Position numbers and translations under genes: made by a program. The notes beneath the pieces were generated by a model. That model was not told where the DNA came from and made no database searches. It saw only the letters and a list, made by a program, of their open reading frames with translations. Below, in pieces: positions 1 through 12,716 of a stretch of 64,000 bases of DNA. Source of the DNA: Adineta steineri (taxonomy: Eukaryota; Rotifera; Eurotatoria; Adinetida; Adinetidae); the NCBI GenBank assembly GCA_905250115.1, contig CAJNOI010000207.1, positions 81,422 through 145,421 of the forward strand, in the 5' to 3' direction. Each line of letters opens with the position of its first letter. Within the stretch, counting starts at the first letter, position 1.

Positions 1-1998
1 AAAGTACTCACTAATGAAATGTGACATGTTTGTTTCAGACTAAGATAATATTTAATTTATTATTCATTAAATCGAACAAAAAAAACAGTTTGTGATCATT
101 CAATAATCTTCGATTCATAATGAAAGTAATATACTACTGAAATTCTTAATTACAATATTCTACTTATTAAACTTTAATTTCGTAATGGAAAGAAGAGAAT
201 ACAGATTGTATTTCAATGGCGTGTGAAGAAAAACGATACTTATATATATGAGTATCTTCGTTATTTTAAGAAATCTTTTAGACATACACAATTTTGCTTT
301 TACTTTGTTGAGTATTTTTAGACACTATCTATTTAAAACATTATACATATAAGGTTGAAAATAATATTATTTCACGAATTTATCGCTATAATCATACATA
401 GAGTAACCCAATAATTTTATGTCAAATGAAACCTCGCGAAAAATGGAGTTTTTTTTATATCGAACTAGAGCAATTTGACATTTTTCTTCGGCTATGAACT
501 GTTAAATTGTTCTAGTTCGACACTAAAAAGTTTTTGTATTCAAATGAAAATTTTTTGTCGTAGAAATGATCGAATAAAAGAAGATCGTGACAAAAAAACT
601 TACTTTGAAAATAGAATAATTATATATATATATGCCAATAGTATACCTATTGATTCACCTCAACCGATTCGAATTCATATTACAGATCTATAGCGTTATT
701 CAGTTTTAAATGTGCTGTCTATCTATGTTGTTTTTCAAGCAAACTTCACAGATAATCAGAATGTGCATGTAATATATATATAGACCAACTTGATCTGTCA
801 GATTAATTACTTTTTTTTTTAAATCTCTCCAATATCAACGTGGGTTATTGAATACGAGAATCATTTCTTTTCCATACCTTTTTTTGGTAATATTTGACGT
901 CGATACTTTTCTTTCATAAGAGCTTTGTAATATTGGAATCATTCATCTATTTTCGTTTGTTGTACTTGTCGAAAAATTTATATGATAGAAAATCTGATTA
1001 CAAAATAAGACCTACATAGAGAATAGATAGAATATAGAATAACATACTATATATTCATTGAGTACTTCTCTTAAATATTCATTATCAGACATTGTTTATC
1101 TTTAGTTTATTATGCAATCACACATGATTTTTATTATTCTATACAACAACATGAGATTATTTTGAAAGAATTGAAAATTATAATTGTATGTTATAGAGCC
1201 ATTGAGATATATCTTTTTTTTCTTCTTCTCTTTCCTTTCTTGTATAGATGACACATATAAATATGTTACAATAGAAATTAAAATCTAAGAGAATTTTGGG
1301 TGTGGATACTGTATTCATCTGGGTCCCACACCCTAATTTGTCATTGATTATCCTTTGAATACTGCATCTTTTTTCAGAAATCATTTGATTCGTACATGTA
1401 AATAAATAGATATCATTAAAAGAATAACTATCTTTCCTTTAGTTTATCAGGCAATTGATTGCTAATTATGTTCTTGATAAAATCAAACAGAATACAACGA
1501 TAAATGTCAAATAAATTATTTCTGTTTGAGTATATTCTCATAATCAACACTGTTTATATACAATATTCAAGAAAGAATGATATCAAAAAAAAAAAAAATA
1601 AGAAAAGTGAAAGAGAAATCCTCCAACTCATCAAAACCTTTTAAGATAAGTATCTTCTTCTTTATTTTATATTTATATAATGTAAGCGTTTATCATACAA
1701 AAAAAAATAACTGATGTCCTTCTCAATATACAATAGCTCAAGAACAGAAAAAGCTACAAAACTGTGATTCTCTACTGTATTATACAGTAATAGAGGAAAA
1801 TATACTACGGTGTTATGTATTTCGATTGGTGAAAAGTATAGATCTTTAATTTTTCTCGGTTTTGAGTTATTACAAGAATATCTATGGCTATTATATTTCT
1901 AAAAAGGCATCAAATAAAAAGCATTGGCATAGATAAAGATCATTGTCCGAAAATCATAGTTTTACATCATTTACATACATTTAAAAATACATCTTGAG
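1..1998. other. Intergenic, no gene recognised
   Basis: AT-rich sequence with stop codons in all frames and only short, unsupported reading frames. The one structured item is a small hairpin at 1298-1334 in which GGGTGTGGA faces TCCCACACCCT. Nothing else is supported. Confidence 0.6.
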
Positions 1999-2032
1999 TA
2001 GGGAGCTGCGGAGTACTCCGAAACCCGATTAT

Positions 2033-2071
2033 GACTCCGACTCCGACTCCGGCGGAGTCGGAGTCGGAGTC
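2033..2071. repeat. Perfect hairpin of GGAGTC units
   Basis: Three copies of GACTCC (2033-2050) face three copies of GGAGTC (2054-2071) across a 3-nt loop, giving 18-bp perfect arms. It sits at the head of the 36-bp tandem array. Confidence 0.9.
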
Positions 2072-2180
2072 TGCGAAACATAATTTTTCGGAGTCGGAGT
2101 CGGAGTCTGCGAAACATAATTTTTCGGAGTCGGAGTCGGAGTCTGCGAAACATAATTTTTCGGAGTCGGAGTCGGGTTTA
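2054..2180. repeat. 36-bp tandem repeat, three copies plus partial
   Basis: Three nearly exact 36-bp units begin at 2054, 2090 and 2126, followed by a partial unit. Each consists of three GGAGTC hexamers and an 18-bp AT-rich spacer. Because 36 is divisible by three, open frames run through the array on both strands; these are simple-repeat artefacts, not genes. Related GGAGTC runs recur at about 2773-2830 near the other end of the element. Confidence 0.9.
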
Positions 2181-3121
2181 TCGAAAAAAATTTTCGGAGT
2201 AAGTCGGAGTCCGAAGTCATAACCACACCTAATAAAATTTTGTGTTTTTATGAACCAATAAGTTTATTCTTCGTACTAATCAAGAAAAAATGACAACAGT
2301 TTCTATATAGATTAACAATAACTTTCAAGACAAAAAAAAATTAATCATTTTCTCGTTATAACATTCATAAGAGCAACTACATTAATCTAAAAATATTTCA
2401 ATGTCATCTGCATTACTGTAATTATCTTCATCATTAGTTCTTGACTGTTTAGACATAGTCCATGTTGATGAAAAAGCTCCTACATTTGACTAAAACTTAC
2501 ATTTTTTTCTTTTGTACAAGCGTAACAGATTCATGACTATCATCTATTAATTTTTTAAGTTCTTTTCTTGACAAAAGCTTCTTGGTCATTATTATTTTCA
2601 CCTTCGTACAACAATGAAAAAAATTCTAAATTAATATTAACATGATGACTCTTAATTTTTATTCATTCGTTTGTTTCTTTATCCATTTGCACATCGTGAT
2701 ATTTAAACACTAAAATATATGGCAGCTATTTTTAGCTCATTAACAAAATTTCGGATTTTTTCGGAGTTTTTTTGGAGTCGGATTCGGAGCCAAAAAAATA
2801 AAAATTCTCGGAGTCGGAGTCGGAGTCAAAAAAAGTTGACTCCGCAGGTCCCTAACTCACACCCACACGTATTGGCATGTTGTTCCGAGCAGTACAGATT
2901 TTATACAGAGAAAATACAAAACAGAAATGGGAAAGAATATAAAGATCAAGAAAAACTTTGTCATTTGTTCCTAATGATTGATGATAGAGAAAAAGTCAGT
3001 AGTACATATCAACGAAGTGTATTGAAAGACGAAGAGACGGAAGAAAAAAGAATTACATAAAATAAAAGGTAAAGAAAAGACTGACGTATTTCGGTAAGAG
3101 TCGATCATATTGTTGACTTAA

Positions 3122-6100
3122 TCACCGTTTTACAGTGTTTTTTGCTGCCTGGGTTAATGTTAATATTTTTTTGCCATCATCGTTTACTACCGTTGTTGTT
3201 GATTTGGTTTTAGTCATACCATTGAATATTGTCATCCGTTTTCGTGGAGTACTGGCTTGAGCTCGTTTTTCTCGTTCAGCAATTTCGTTAAGATGTGCTT
3301 GCATTTCGTTGTCTAATGTATTCACTGCCGGATCATTATACCAATAGGTAAACATTGAATAGTTTTCACTCGATGAAAATAAATCCATTGAAGGAAAAAT
3401 AAGATCAACGACTTCGTGTAAGTTCCTATAGCTAAACAAAATCTTAATAGTAAACTGCGAAATTACGAAAAGAAATACATACGTAGACATCATAGATTGG
3501 GGTAATGACTCTCGAGTAATATTACTATCAGAATTAATTGTAAAAATGCGAGTCTGTGGTATTTTGATTCTCGTATACGCTATATGATCCTATTAAAATG
3601 AAAAAGTGTATTTTGTTAAACGATTTTCTAGTGAGCATGCAAATCAGTGTACTACTCGCTAATTGAATAATAAAAAGCTATAGTGTGTTTTGTTAGCACA
3701 TAGATGTTTATATTCTAGTTTTGACTATTAAATTCGTTCAATTTTAGTTAATGCAACAGAAATTCTTTACTGATTAATAAAATTTCTTCTTTTAACTTGC
3801 AAAAAAACATACATTGGTTCTATTACCGAATCCAGCATAGAATGGATTTCTGTTTGGAAAAAGGCTTGCAATATTTTCCAAACATGCAATCTTGAATTTT
3901 TCGGGCTGTTTGGCAACGACTTCTCTACAAAACACAAAAAGATAAATAAATTAAATGGTTTCTACACTACACAAAAGGATATTAACTATCTCACCGATGG
4001 AATGCAGCCAGAAGTGAATCAGGCGAAAGGAGTAATGGTCCAACAGGTAAGTTATATTTACACTGTTTAATGCTGCGTAAAAAATCTCTCGTCATTTGAC
4101 TCTGCCCAATCGCTCGTGCCGATAGATAGATAAATTGATAGCCATTTTCTTGTATTGCATTAAAAAATTCTGTAATACCATCGTGATACCAATCTCTACC
4201 AATTAATGGAAGAATTTGACCCATTACATCCGATCTATCAAAATATTTAAATCATGATACAATATGTGGAAAAGAAGAAATCAGTAGCTTACATTGTGAT
4301 TGTACCATCAATATCCGAAATGACAAATTTAGTTTGATAATCAAAAAGGAAAATATTCGATCTAACAGAAACATTGCCTTGTAAAGCTGTTGTCACTTCG
4401 AATTCAATTTTATTAATACCCAGTTTAAGATTGAGCCGTTTTAGTTGATCCGATGACAGTGTTAGCGTCTTTTTCGGACTAATCGAAGATGTTTGCTGAA
4501 CTGTCACTGTTGGTACTGATGACGATGGCTGTGATTCCTCTTTTTCTTTTTCTTCCATATCAGGGATCAATTTAGTTACTTCACTGCTGTTATTCTTATC
4601 TACTGATGGTTGACTTTTGATCGAATTTTGTTTCATTTCAGCTCGATTAGACAATGTAGATACTACTGGTATTATTGTACTCGAGTTTGTTACCTATGTG
4701 AATTCAGAAACGAGTTCAAGAGTATTAGGTAGATGAAGCAGAAAAGTCAGTAACAGCAAATAAACACAGGACTCTAATGGATGCTAGGTGTTCGGGATTT
4801 CAAAAACTCTTAAGTACTCACTGTCTGTACCATCAGTTTTTCTTGTGATTGTTCGACTGTCTCCGTTGGCAAATGCTTGTGAACATTAGCCGCCGAAGTA
4901 ATAAGTGGTACGGCTGTGGTCCATTTGTACAATCTACAGAAAGTTCAATTTTATACTTATCTCTTTGATTATAAAAAAAAACAAAGAATCATTATTTACT
5001 TTCCGTCAATGCGTGCAACTAAATTAGAATCATTAGCGATGTTTGGATCATTGAAGAATCTTTCATGTGAAACAAGATGTTCATTAAATATGTCATGAGT
5101 AATCGCTGATAAATTGTCAATATTACCACATAATGAAAGTTGAACATCATTAAGATCTATACCTTCAGTAGGCAATGTCTTTTTAGTCGATGGCCATAAG
5201 TAGGAAAGAACGTTGGGCGGTTTGGTTAACTTGGCAGATTGTCGTTGTTCAGGTAGTTTGCCCCAATTCCATCTCCACATACCACTGATTCTATCGACAA
5301 ATGATCGACGTTTTTTTACCAACGGTTGAGTAGAATTATCAAGTTCATATTCTGTGTCCGATTTTGGACTTGTTGTTTGCGATGAGAAAGAACTTGAACA
5401 TGAAACAAATAATTCTATTTCTCTTATTTAAATATCTGATTTACCTTGCGAAGATTGATGGCGATAACAAATTTTCGTTTAAAGAATAGTTACCAGCACG
5501 ATCATCTAAACTACATGTTGGACTCTGAAGTGGTGTATCGGTAGTAGCAATATGACTTTCGATTGGTGCCGATTTAGACAAAACTGCTTCATAGTTTTCA
5601 CTCATCCTTGTATTCGATTCTTGTGTATGTACAGTTGCTGATGTCTTTATTGGAGTCTGATTTGATAGAATTGTGGATATTTCTGTTTTTAATCGTTCAT
5701 CAATTCCACTTTCATCCGTATTTTCACTTTCGTTATTGTTGGAAGAACCTTGTAGGGATGAAGTAACAAATAACTTTTTCTGACTAAATGCATCGACATC
5801 TGAGATTTGATTATCATCGTCCATATGAAATAAAAGCGAATCGTTCTCGTTCGCATCTCGTTTATGAATCATTGCCCATGATTGATCTTGTTCATCACCG
5901 TTAGATCCTTTCGATATCGAAAGACGTTTTCGTGTAGATGATTGACGTTTAGTTAAAGGATAATCGGATGATAATTGCTCGTCTTCGCTTGACTGTACAT
6001 CGAAATTATGTCCAGCAGATCGTCGTTTCTCATGATTACGACATTGTTCACTGCTATTAACAGATTGATCAATATTCGACAAGATCCGTGGAGATCCATT

Positions 6101-6794
6101 ATCAACCTGGAACAAAACGGAATTCTACGAATGAAGAAAAGGAACTGTAATATTAATAAACTGAAAACAAGATGAATATTTATTACATGTACTATATATT
6201 TGAAATCTGTCATGGTGACATATTAGATCTTTCAAATAGAGACCATATTGTCTTTTTTTAAATGGTATTTTTATTTTTATTTTATCATAGTATCGACAGA
6301 TGTGATAGTATGAATACTTTTGACAAGACTATTTTCTTCAGTACATCGACCAAAATATTTAATAGAACATTCTTTGATGAAATATTAACATACCTCTGTA
6401 TTATCAATAAATACAGCTTCACCCGCATCCCCTAATTGCATCCACAAATCTTCGATTAGATGATCATTCACTGAAACGTAAACCTAAGAAAAACAATCAG
6501 TAGAATACATATTCTGAAAATGTATTGAACTCACTCTCTTTTGTTGATGTTGAATAACACCTAGTTTTCCAAATCGAACATGAAACGGTGTACATTGAAG
6601 TGTTTCGTCTTCTTGTTTAATAACAATAACATCTATGGCACCTATCAATCAAAAAAATTATTTATATTACAAAAAACTTAATAATAACAGTGCAAAGAGA
6701 CAATCTATGTACCACTGAAATTATGCGGATTGATACTGTTGTAAGTTGATTGAATTGTCGACCAACATTTGAGTGGTAATGAAATTATATTCAT
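3122..6794 (-). CDS. LPIN: Lipin, Mg2+-dependent phosphatidate phosphatase
   Basis: Lipins dephosphorylate phosphatidate to diacylglycerol at the ER and can act as nuclear co-regulators. I place 11 exons: 6794-6713, 6641-6535, 6483-6394, 6106-5445, 5392-5000, 4933-4822, 4693-4293, 4234-3995, 3924-3813, 3589-3483 and 3431-3122. All junctions are GT-AG and the total is 2616 nt (871 aa), in frame. The N-terminal N-LIP domain carries SGAIDVIVI and [10 protein letters not shown]. The middle (exon 4) is Ser/Thr-rich and low-complexity. The C-terminal half has the lipin LSLCG block, then the catalytic HAD motif DIDGT near residue 610, followed by [15 protein letters not shown] and the [10 protein letters not shown] block. 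The start ATG at 6794 begins a typical lipin N terminus. Length is close to animal lipins. No defect seen. Confidence 0.95.
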
Positions 6795-7548
6795 ATTAGA
6801 AACGTCGTCGTAGTCGAGACGTTTTTATAACGTTGTTTTGTTTAGACTGAAAATGAAAAACAATTTATTCGATCTTCAAATAAAACATAATAAATCAAAT
6901 ATAGATATAAAAAGAAAATGATCGTGTACTCTCTTTTTTTCCCTATAAGAATGAATGGCATGCACAGGCACATTTGAGACAACTACTAGTCCTTCTCGTG
7001 TTTTTATATGTCGACAATAACAATGCTCTGTTTGATATTGCGAAAGTAAAGATAAAGATGTCGTATCATTTATATTTACTTTGTAAAGGTATAAAGGTAA
7101 AAAACAAAAGATTTTTTCTTTCTAACTGCAGTCATCGTTTGCATTCAATAGAATACAAATACATTTAAAGGAAAAAAACAAATTCGACCGAACAAAACGT
7201 TAGCCTTTCAAATTATTCAGTACGGAATATAAAAACAAAAATTGTCTGGAGAAAGTTTAAGGATGAAATTGAAGGTTAGCGAAGTATGAGTAATTATAAC
7301 ATTTACCATCGCATGGTAACATCATCATGTCTGTTGGCATTTAATTTTTGTTTTATAGACATATGATGTTTAATAGAATCGTGCCTTTTACTGATTGATT
7401 AAAATAGAGATTGATCAAATGTCATATTTAATGATCTTATCTATCACTTGTACAACCTTCAGCAATAGAATCAAATCTTCTTTTCTCATATTTATCATTA
7501 ATTTGTTCTTTCACCGATCATATGTATTTATTTGAGTCTTTAAAAACA
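6795..7548. promoter_or_regulatory. Divergent intergenic region between lipin and SLC13 genes
   Basis: About 750 bp separate the divergently transcribed lipin and SLC13 start codons, so it should contain both promoters. I see no convincing TATA box at a sensible distance and no other gene. Confidence 0.4.
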
Positions 7549-9895
7549 ATGTTTCATAGAATAAATTGGTTAAAACAACGATGGCGTTTATTATTGGTTC
7601 TATTAACACCATTAGTTCTTCTTCCAATACCAATTATTGGCAAATCCTCTGTACGTTAAATATACTATCACAAGTTATAATATTTAATCATTTCATTCTA
7701 GCAAGCGAGATGTGGATATATTGTCCTTATTCTAACTGTCTATTGGGTATTCGAAGCAATTCCTTTACCAGTTACTTCTCTTTTACCACTTGCTCTTTTT
7801 CCGATGGTAAACAAAGTAGCTGTTTGTTTTAATGAATTCATATTGATACATATTTAGGCTGGAATATTACCTGCTGAAACAGTTGCTCCTCATTATTTCA
7901 AAGATATAATCACACTGTTCTTTGGAAGTATGTCACTAGCATATGCAGTTGAATCTGTTAATCTCCATCGACGAATTGCATTATTCGTCTTAAGTCTTGT
8001 TGGTACTTCATCGAAATGGTACTTCTTCTTTTTTTTAAATAATTTTCAAACAAATAAATTCTATTTAGGTCAATGGCTGGAATAATGGGAGTAACTGCTT
8101 TTCTTTCCATGTGGATGAATAATACAGCAGCAACATCAATTATGATACCAGTAGCAATGGCCGTTACGAACGAACTGGAAAGTTATAGTAAAGTAGCTAT
8201 TACTACTGTCGACGGTAAATAAATAATTGACTTAAAGATTCACTTTTGTTTATATTATACAGATGTGCTTGATTTAACTAAAGAAAACGTTTCAAATTCA
8301 GATCAATCGATGACAATCAAATCGCATGAAAATAAATATAAAAATATAAAAAAAGGTCAGGATGGAAATGTGAATTTTTGATTTGTGCATAAGTTCCTCT
8401 TTTAGCTTTTCTTCTTAGTGTTGCTTATTCAGCTTCAGTCGGAGGTATATCAAGTTTGGTTGGTTCAGCACCGAATATCTTCCTCAAAGGTTTCATTGAT
8501 AAGTTAATAAACAATAACGAAAGATTTGTTTTCGTCTCTTTATTGAGCTATTTATTGATTTATTTATAGTCAATACAAAAACACGGCTTTTCGTATTAAT
8601 TTTCTTGATTTTCTTCTCTTCGCCTTTCCAACAGCTCTCTTAATGTTGATTTTATGTTGGTTATGGTTACAAATTTCTTATAACATCAAAGAGTTTGGAG
8701 AAATTTTGATAAATTCTCAATTTTTTTTTCTCAGATTATTTACATTACGTATAGATGCTGAAAGTCGTGCAGCACAAGCTAATTTAAAGACGATGTTAAT
8801 TAAACAATACAAAGATCTTGGAAGACCACAGTAGGGAAGAAATAAAATTCAACTTTAATTTATCTAGTTATTATTTTTTTCCTAGATGGAGTGAAGTATC
8901 GGTTGGAATTATTTTTATTTCTATGATTATTTTATGGGTAACTAAAGATTTTTCTGTTGTACCTGGATGGAAAATTATCTTTCGACATAAATATATCAGC
9001 GATGGTACAGTAGCAATACTCTGTGGAGTATTACCAATGATTTTACCCAATGCTAATCCTTTCCAAAGTAAGATTAGTTGAACAAAAGATCTTGGAATAT
9101 TCGATATTTATTATAGAGAATTGGACATATGAACCAATCGTTCAATGGAATCGTTTAGCGAAAAATATGCCTTGGGGTGCAATGTTGTTACTTGGTGCTG
9201 GTCTTGTTGTTGCAACAGCTTTTCAAGTTTGTTCATTAAAAAGCGAATGAACAATGATTAAGTTTTGTTTTTTGATTCTTCAGGTTTCAAAACTATCAGC
9301 AAGTGTTGCACATGCACTTCGATTTTTATCAGGAATACCACGTGCAGCAGTGATTTTTTTAGTTATTATTATTACTGGTTTTTTCACGGAAGTAACATCG
9401 AATATCAGTACAGCAAGTATTTTTTTTCCAATTCTTGATTCAGTAGTAAGTTTCGGTGTTCGATTTTAATATGAAACGAAAGACGAAGAATCCTTTTTTC
9501 TAGGCTCGCACTTCAAATCTTCATCCCGCGTATCTACTTCTTCCTTGTACATTAGCTGTTTCAATGGCTTTCATGTTACCTATCGGTAAATAATTTGAAT
9601 AAAACGGTATTAAATAAAAATATTTCTTTTCGTATCTTTTAGCAACACCGCCGAACGCAATTATTTTCGCTAGTGGTGAAATTCGTGTGATTGATATGGT
9701 AAAATATTTGTTTACAAATAATGAATAAAGACGTTATTTTATTAGGTCAAAACTGGTGTTGTAATGAATATGATTGCTTTTCTAGTCATTTTGTTTGCTG
9801 CAACTACGTGGATGCCGAAAATTTACGGGCTAAATGATCGAAATACAGAAATATTCTTCAGTATTAATGCAACTTCTTTCAATAAAACAATATGA
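7549..9895 (+). CDS. SLC13-family sodium-coupled di/tricarboxylate transporter
   Basis: SLC13 (NaDC/NaCT/INDY) proteins import citrate or dicarboxylates with sodium across the plasma membrane. The ATG at 7549 begins a hydrophobic N terminus (RLLLVLLTPLVLLPIP), and the next exon continues QARCGYIVLILTVYWVFEAI. Family landmarks follow in order: ITLFFGSMSLAYAVE, GIMGVTAFLSMWMNNTAAT, SASVGGISSLVGSAPNIFL, FAFPTALLML, SDGTVAI, the TEVTSNISTASIFFPIL block and the signature LPIATPPNAIIFASG. The two SNT/SNN-type sodium- and substrate-binding hairpins are therefore represented. About ten or more exons are joined by short introns. One segment (8695-8737) can be read either as coding or as a short intron ending TTTCTCAG, so the exact length is unsure (about 520-540 aa). 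Substrate cannot be fixed from sequence alone. Confidence 0.93.
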
Positions 9896-10998
9896 ATTTC
9901 TGCTTTTTTGCATTACATGAAAAACGAACTTCATTTTATTGTACTTACATGATAATATAAGATAGATAGGGAGAAAAAAAATAGAGGGTGGGTGTGAGTT
10001 TGAGGTTCAAATTCACCTCACACTCTCAAAAATACAGTTACAGTCGTCTTTTATCATTACTTACAAATCCTTCCAATATCACCCGCCATCTATCAAAACA
10101 AGTAAGTGGATTAGCTTGTTGTTTTTTTACAACATGAAGGTATTCTTTTATATCACTAGTGTTGAGATATGAAAAAATATTGTATAAAACATGGCGCTAT
10201 CCTAAAAGTGTTACAGTGTAACTTGTAGAAGATGATAGTTTTGGAAGCTTAATGATAGTTCGATTTATTTAAGAATAAAACGCGACTATTTATAGAACAA
10301 GAAATGGTTACTTTGGATTATTCCTATTTTTTGTAATACAATATAATCTAAGTAAACACTTAAGTTATGTCCTTTCATTCATCACTTGAAAATTTCAATA
10401 TAAGTAAAAAGAACAAAAGAAGAATGAGTTAAGAGAAAGAAAGGAAAATGCCATAAGAACATATATGTGAGAGAGAAGGATAAAATCCCATATAATCATA
10501 TATGTATAAAAGAAGGAAAATACCAGATAGATAGATATATGTGGAGAAAAGAAAGAATAGCGAACGAATAATATATATATTCGCTTATAAAAAGCAAAAT
10601 GAAATACGGTAGACATGTCCGATTTGAATTTGCCAAGTTTCTTTCTTTCCTTTTTTTAGACTTTTACTCTTACTGCTTATTTTTTCTCGTATATTTACAA
10701 CGCATTATTATTGGGTAATACTGAGTCATGACTGGGTTTTTTATTCTATATCATACTTTTGCATTAGAAAGAATTCTTCATTCAACGGCAATAAACTTGT
10801 TATTCAAACGAAATAGGTAAGACATTTTACGCTGACTATTTTATAGTTGTCAGAATAATATCAAGTTAGCTCTACAGTTTCATCATACTTTCTTTTTGAT
10901 CGAAAAATGTGCACATTGATTTTAGAATTTTATACAGATAATATCAGTCTTTGGGGAAATCGGTTCATTTGTAATTTTGTTTAAACACAAATTTCATA
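9896..10998. other. Intergenic, no gene recognised
   Basis: AT-rich. It contains one GGGTGTGAG-type hairpin at 9984-10027. Short frames here lack family features. Confidence 0.55.
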
Positions 10999-11317
10999 TG
11001 TGAGTGAAGTAAGCAGCCGATTCGAGTATTTCCACCGGCGATTCGCCTGTGATGCGTTCCAAAGGGTTCCAGACAAGTTCCAAGCACAACTCGACGAGCT
11101 CTATCGAATGGTGTGCTCAGATTTTTCGTAGCTTAAAGTAAAAACTTTTCGATTTTGGTGGCGCCATCTGTAGGTCAAAAAATTTTACTTTGAGCTACGA
11201 AAAATCTGAGCACACCATTCGATAGAGCTCGTCGAGTTGCACTTGGAAGCCTCTGGAACGCATCGTAGACGAATCGCCGGTGGAAATACTCGAATCGGCT
11301 GCTTACTTCACTTACGT
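10999..11317. mobile_element. Palindromic MITE with 10-bp flanking direct repeats
   Basis: A 319-bp near-complete palindrome. The left arm begins TGTGAGTGAAGTAAGCAG and the right end is the complement of ACGTAAGTGAAGTAAGCAG; the arms stay similar through to a centre near GGTGGCGCCA at about 11158-11167. Identical AAATTTCATA copies lie immediately outside (10989-10998 and 11318-11327), reading as a 10-bp target duplication. Long terminal repeats with a 9-10 bp duplication recall Mutator-like or Foldback elements. No coding capacity. Confidence 0.8.
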
Positions 11318-11519
11318 AAATTTCATACGACAAAATGTAAGAGGGCGTACACATCGTTTCGCTTTTATACTGATGTTATAGTCGTTTTTTTCAAACTATT
11401 GATTTTTTAGTTGAAAGATATACCTTTGAAAAAATATATATAGACTATCATTTGAATTACAATTATTTGTTTAGAATACTGCCCAAAAAAGTGAATAACA
11501 GTCAAGCGATATTTCAGCG

Positions 11520-12716
11520 ATGAATATGTCTCTTCTTGTTCTTCCTACAGAAGTAATCCATTATGTGTTTGATTATTGTGATCTTCAACCAACGCTATTT
11601 TCCGTTCGTTGTGTCTGCAAAAGACTCGATGAGATTGTCAGGACATATAATCGAATAAATCTCATCTGCAAATCACAAAGGTTTCGTTCCATGACAGCAA
11701 TCTCTTGTTTTATTAAACCTGAAAATGTCATTTCGTTGATAATCTCTGACGACTCGCGAATAAAAAATTATATACAAATAGTCAATTCGTTGTTTAATAT
11801 TAGTCGATTCAGTATACTTCGATCATTAACACTCTATCAAATCAACAATCAAGACCTTATATATATCTTAGAACGTGTGAAAACGAATCATCTTATTTCA
11901 CTTTCGATTGAATTATGTGAAAGAGAACATGCAAACGTATTGACTTTGGTTTCATCAGATCAATGGATATTGAATTATTTAGCAATTCAAGATTGTACAT
12001 ATAACGAATATCTGGTTATTCTTCAACAGTTACCCAATTTACGAACACTCGTCATGAGAAATTGTAGTTTTAACTATTTGAATAATACACCGTCGTTATC
12101 ATTTACATCTTTTTTCCATTCACGCTTAACATCTCTAACTGTTACTGATAATTACATATCACAAGGCAATCTTGCACTCCTGGTTTTACCAATACCTTCA
12201 TTGAAACATCTCAAATTAATTTCTTACAGAATATTATTCGATTATGTGTTTAATGGCTCTACTTGGCAAAATTTCATTCAAACCAAGTTGCCAGTACTCG
12301 ATAAATTTGAATTTTTCTTCTCTTACACTTACTCCAATGACCAACGCTTTATTAGTCTCGAATCAATCATGGATTCGTTTCGAGCACCTTTCTACCTTGA
12401 TAACAAACGTTGGTTTGTCACTTGTGCTTATAATCCAAGATTTCGTGCGATCTGGCTTCATACGACACCGATATATGGTATTGAATATAATTCTCCGATA
12501 AGATGTGAAGTATCATGGATAGACAATATTTGTCGCATTACTCAACGACCAATCCATGAAGAAGTTAACATCATTGCAGATGAGGTACGCTCGAGAACCT
12601 ACTCTAAATATAGAATGACAATTTTATCTTTGATCTATATCATTCGACACGTTGTTTATTTAGCTAGATCATTAATCCAAATGTATCTTCACTTATCTCC
12701 GGCACATATTTTATAG
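11520..12716 (+). CDS. F-box protein with LRR-like C terminus
   Basis: A single-exon 398-aa protein. Residues 5-48 form an F-box: LLVLPTEVIHYVFDYCDL followed by the conserved SVRCVCKRLDEIV. F-box proteins act as substrate receptors in SCF (Skp1-Cullin) ubiquitin ligases. The rest has irregular leucine-rich segments (LRSLTLYQINNQDLI, LPNLRTLVMRNCSF, LPSLKHLKLIS) that may be degenerate LRRs for substrate binding. The sequence TATTTCAG sits two bases before the ATG and could be a splice acceptor. The target protein cannot be inferred. Confidence 0.85.
   Translation: MNMSLLVLPTEVIHYVFDYCDLQPTLFSVRCVCKRLDEIVRTYNRINLICKSQRFRSMTAISCFIKPENVISLIISDDSRIKNYIQIVNSLFNISRFSILRSLTLYQINNQDLIYILERVKTNHLISLSIELCEREHANVLTLVSSDQWILNYLAIQDCTYNEYLVILQQLPNLRTLVMRNCSFNYLNNTPSLSFTSFFHSRLTSLTVTDNYISQGNLALLVLPIPSLKHLKLISYRILFDYVFNGSTWQNFIQTKLPVLDKFEFFFSYTYSNDQRFISLESIMDSFRAPFYLDNKRWFVTCAYNPRFRAIWLHTTPIYGIEYNSPIRCEVSWIDNICRITQRPIHEEVNIIADEVRSRTYSKYRMTILSLIYIIRHVVYLARSLIQMYLHLSPAHIL

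Larger units (their letters stand above)
1999..2854. mobile_element. hAT-like non-autonomous element with GGAGTC minisatellite
   Basis: The ends form a terminal inverted repeat: TAGGGAGCTGCGGAGT at 1999-2014 and the complement of TAGGGACCTGCGGAGT ending at 2854, one mismatch. Ends beginning TAGGG are typical of hAT elements. No intact transposase is present. The interior holds GGAGTC minisatellites near both ends. The expected 8-bp target duplication is not visible (ATCTTGAG against ACTCACAC), so the insertion may be old or rearranged. Assignment to hAT is inference from the ends only. Confidence 0.6.

Noticed and set aside
1971..2226. Overlapping Arg- and Pro/Thr-rich open frames on both strands
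   Set aside because: They are translations of the 36-bp GGAGTC tandem repeat, whose length is a multiple of three, so it stays open in several frames.
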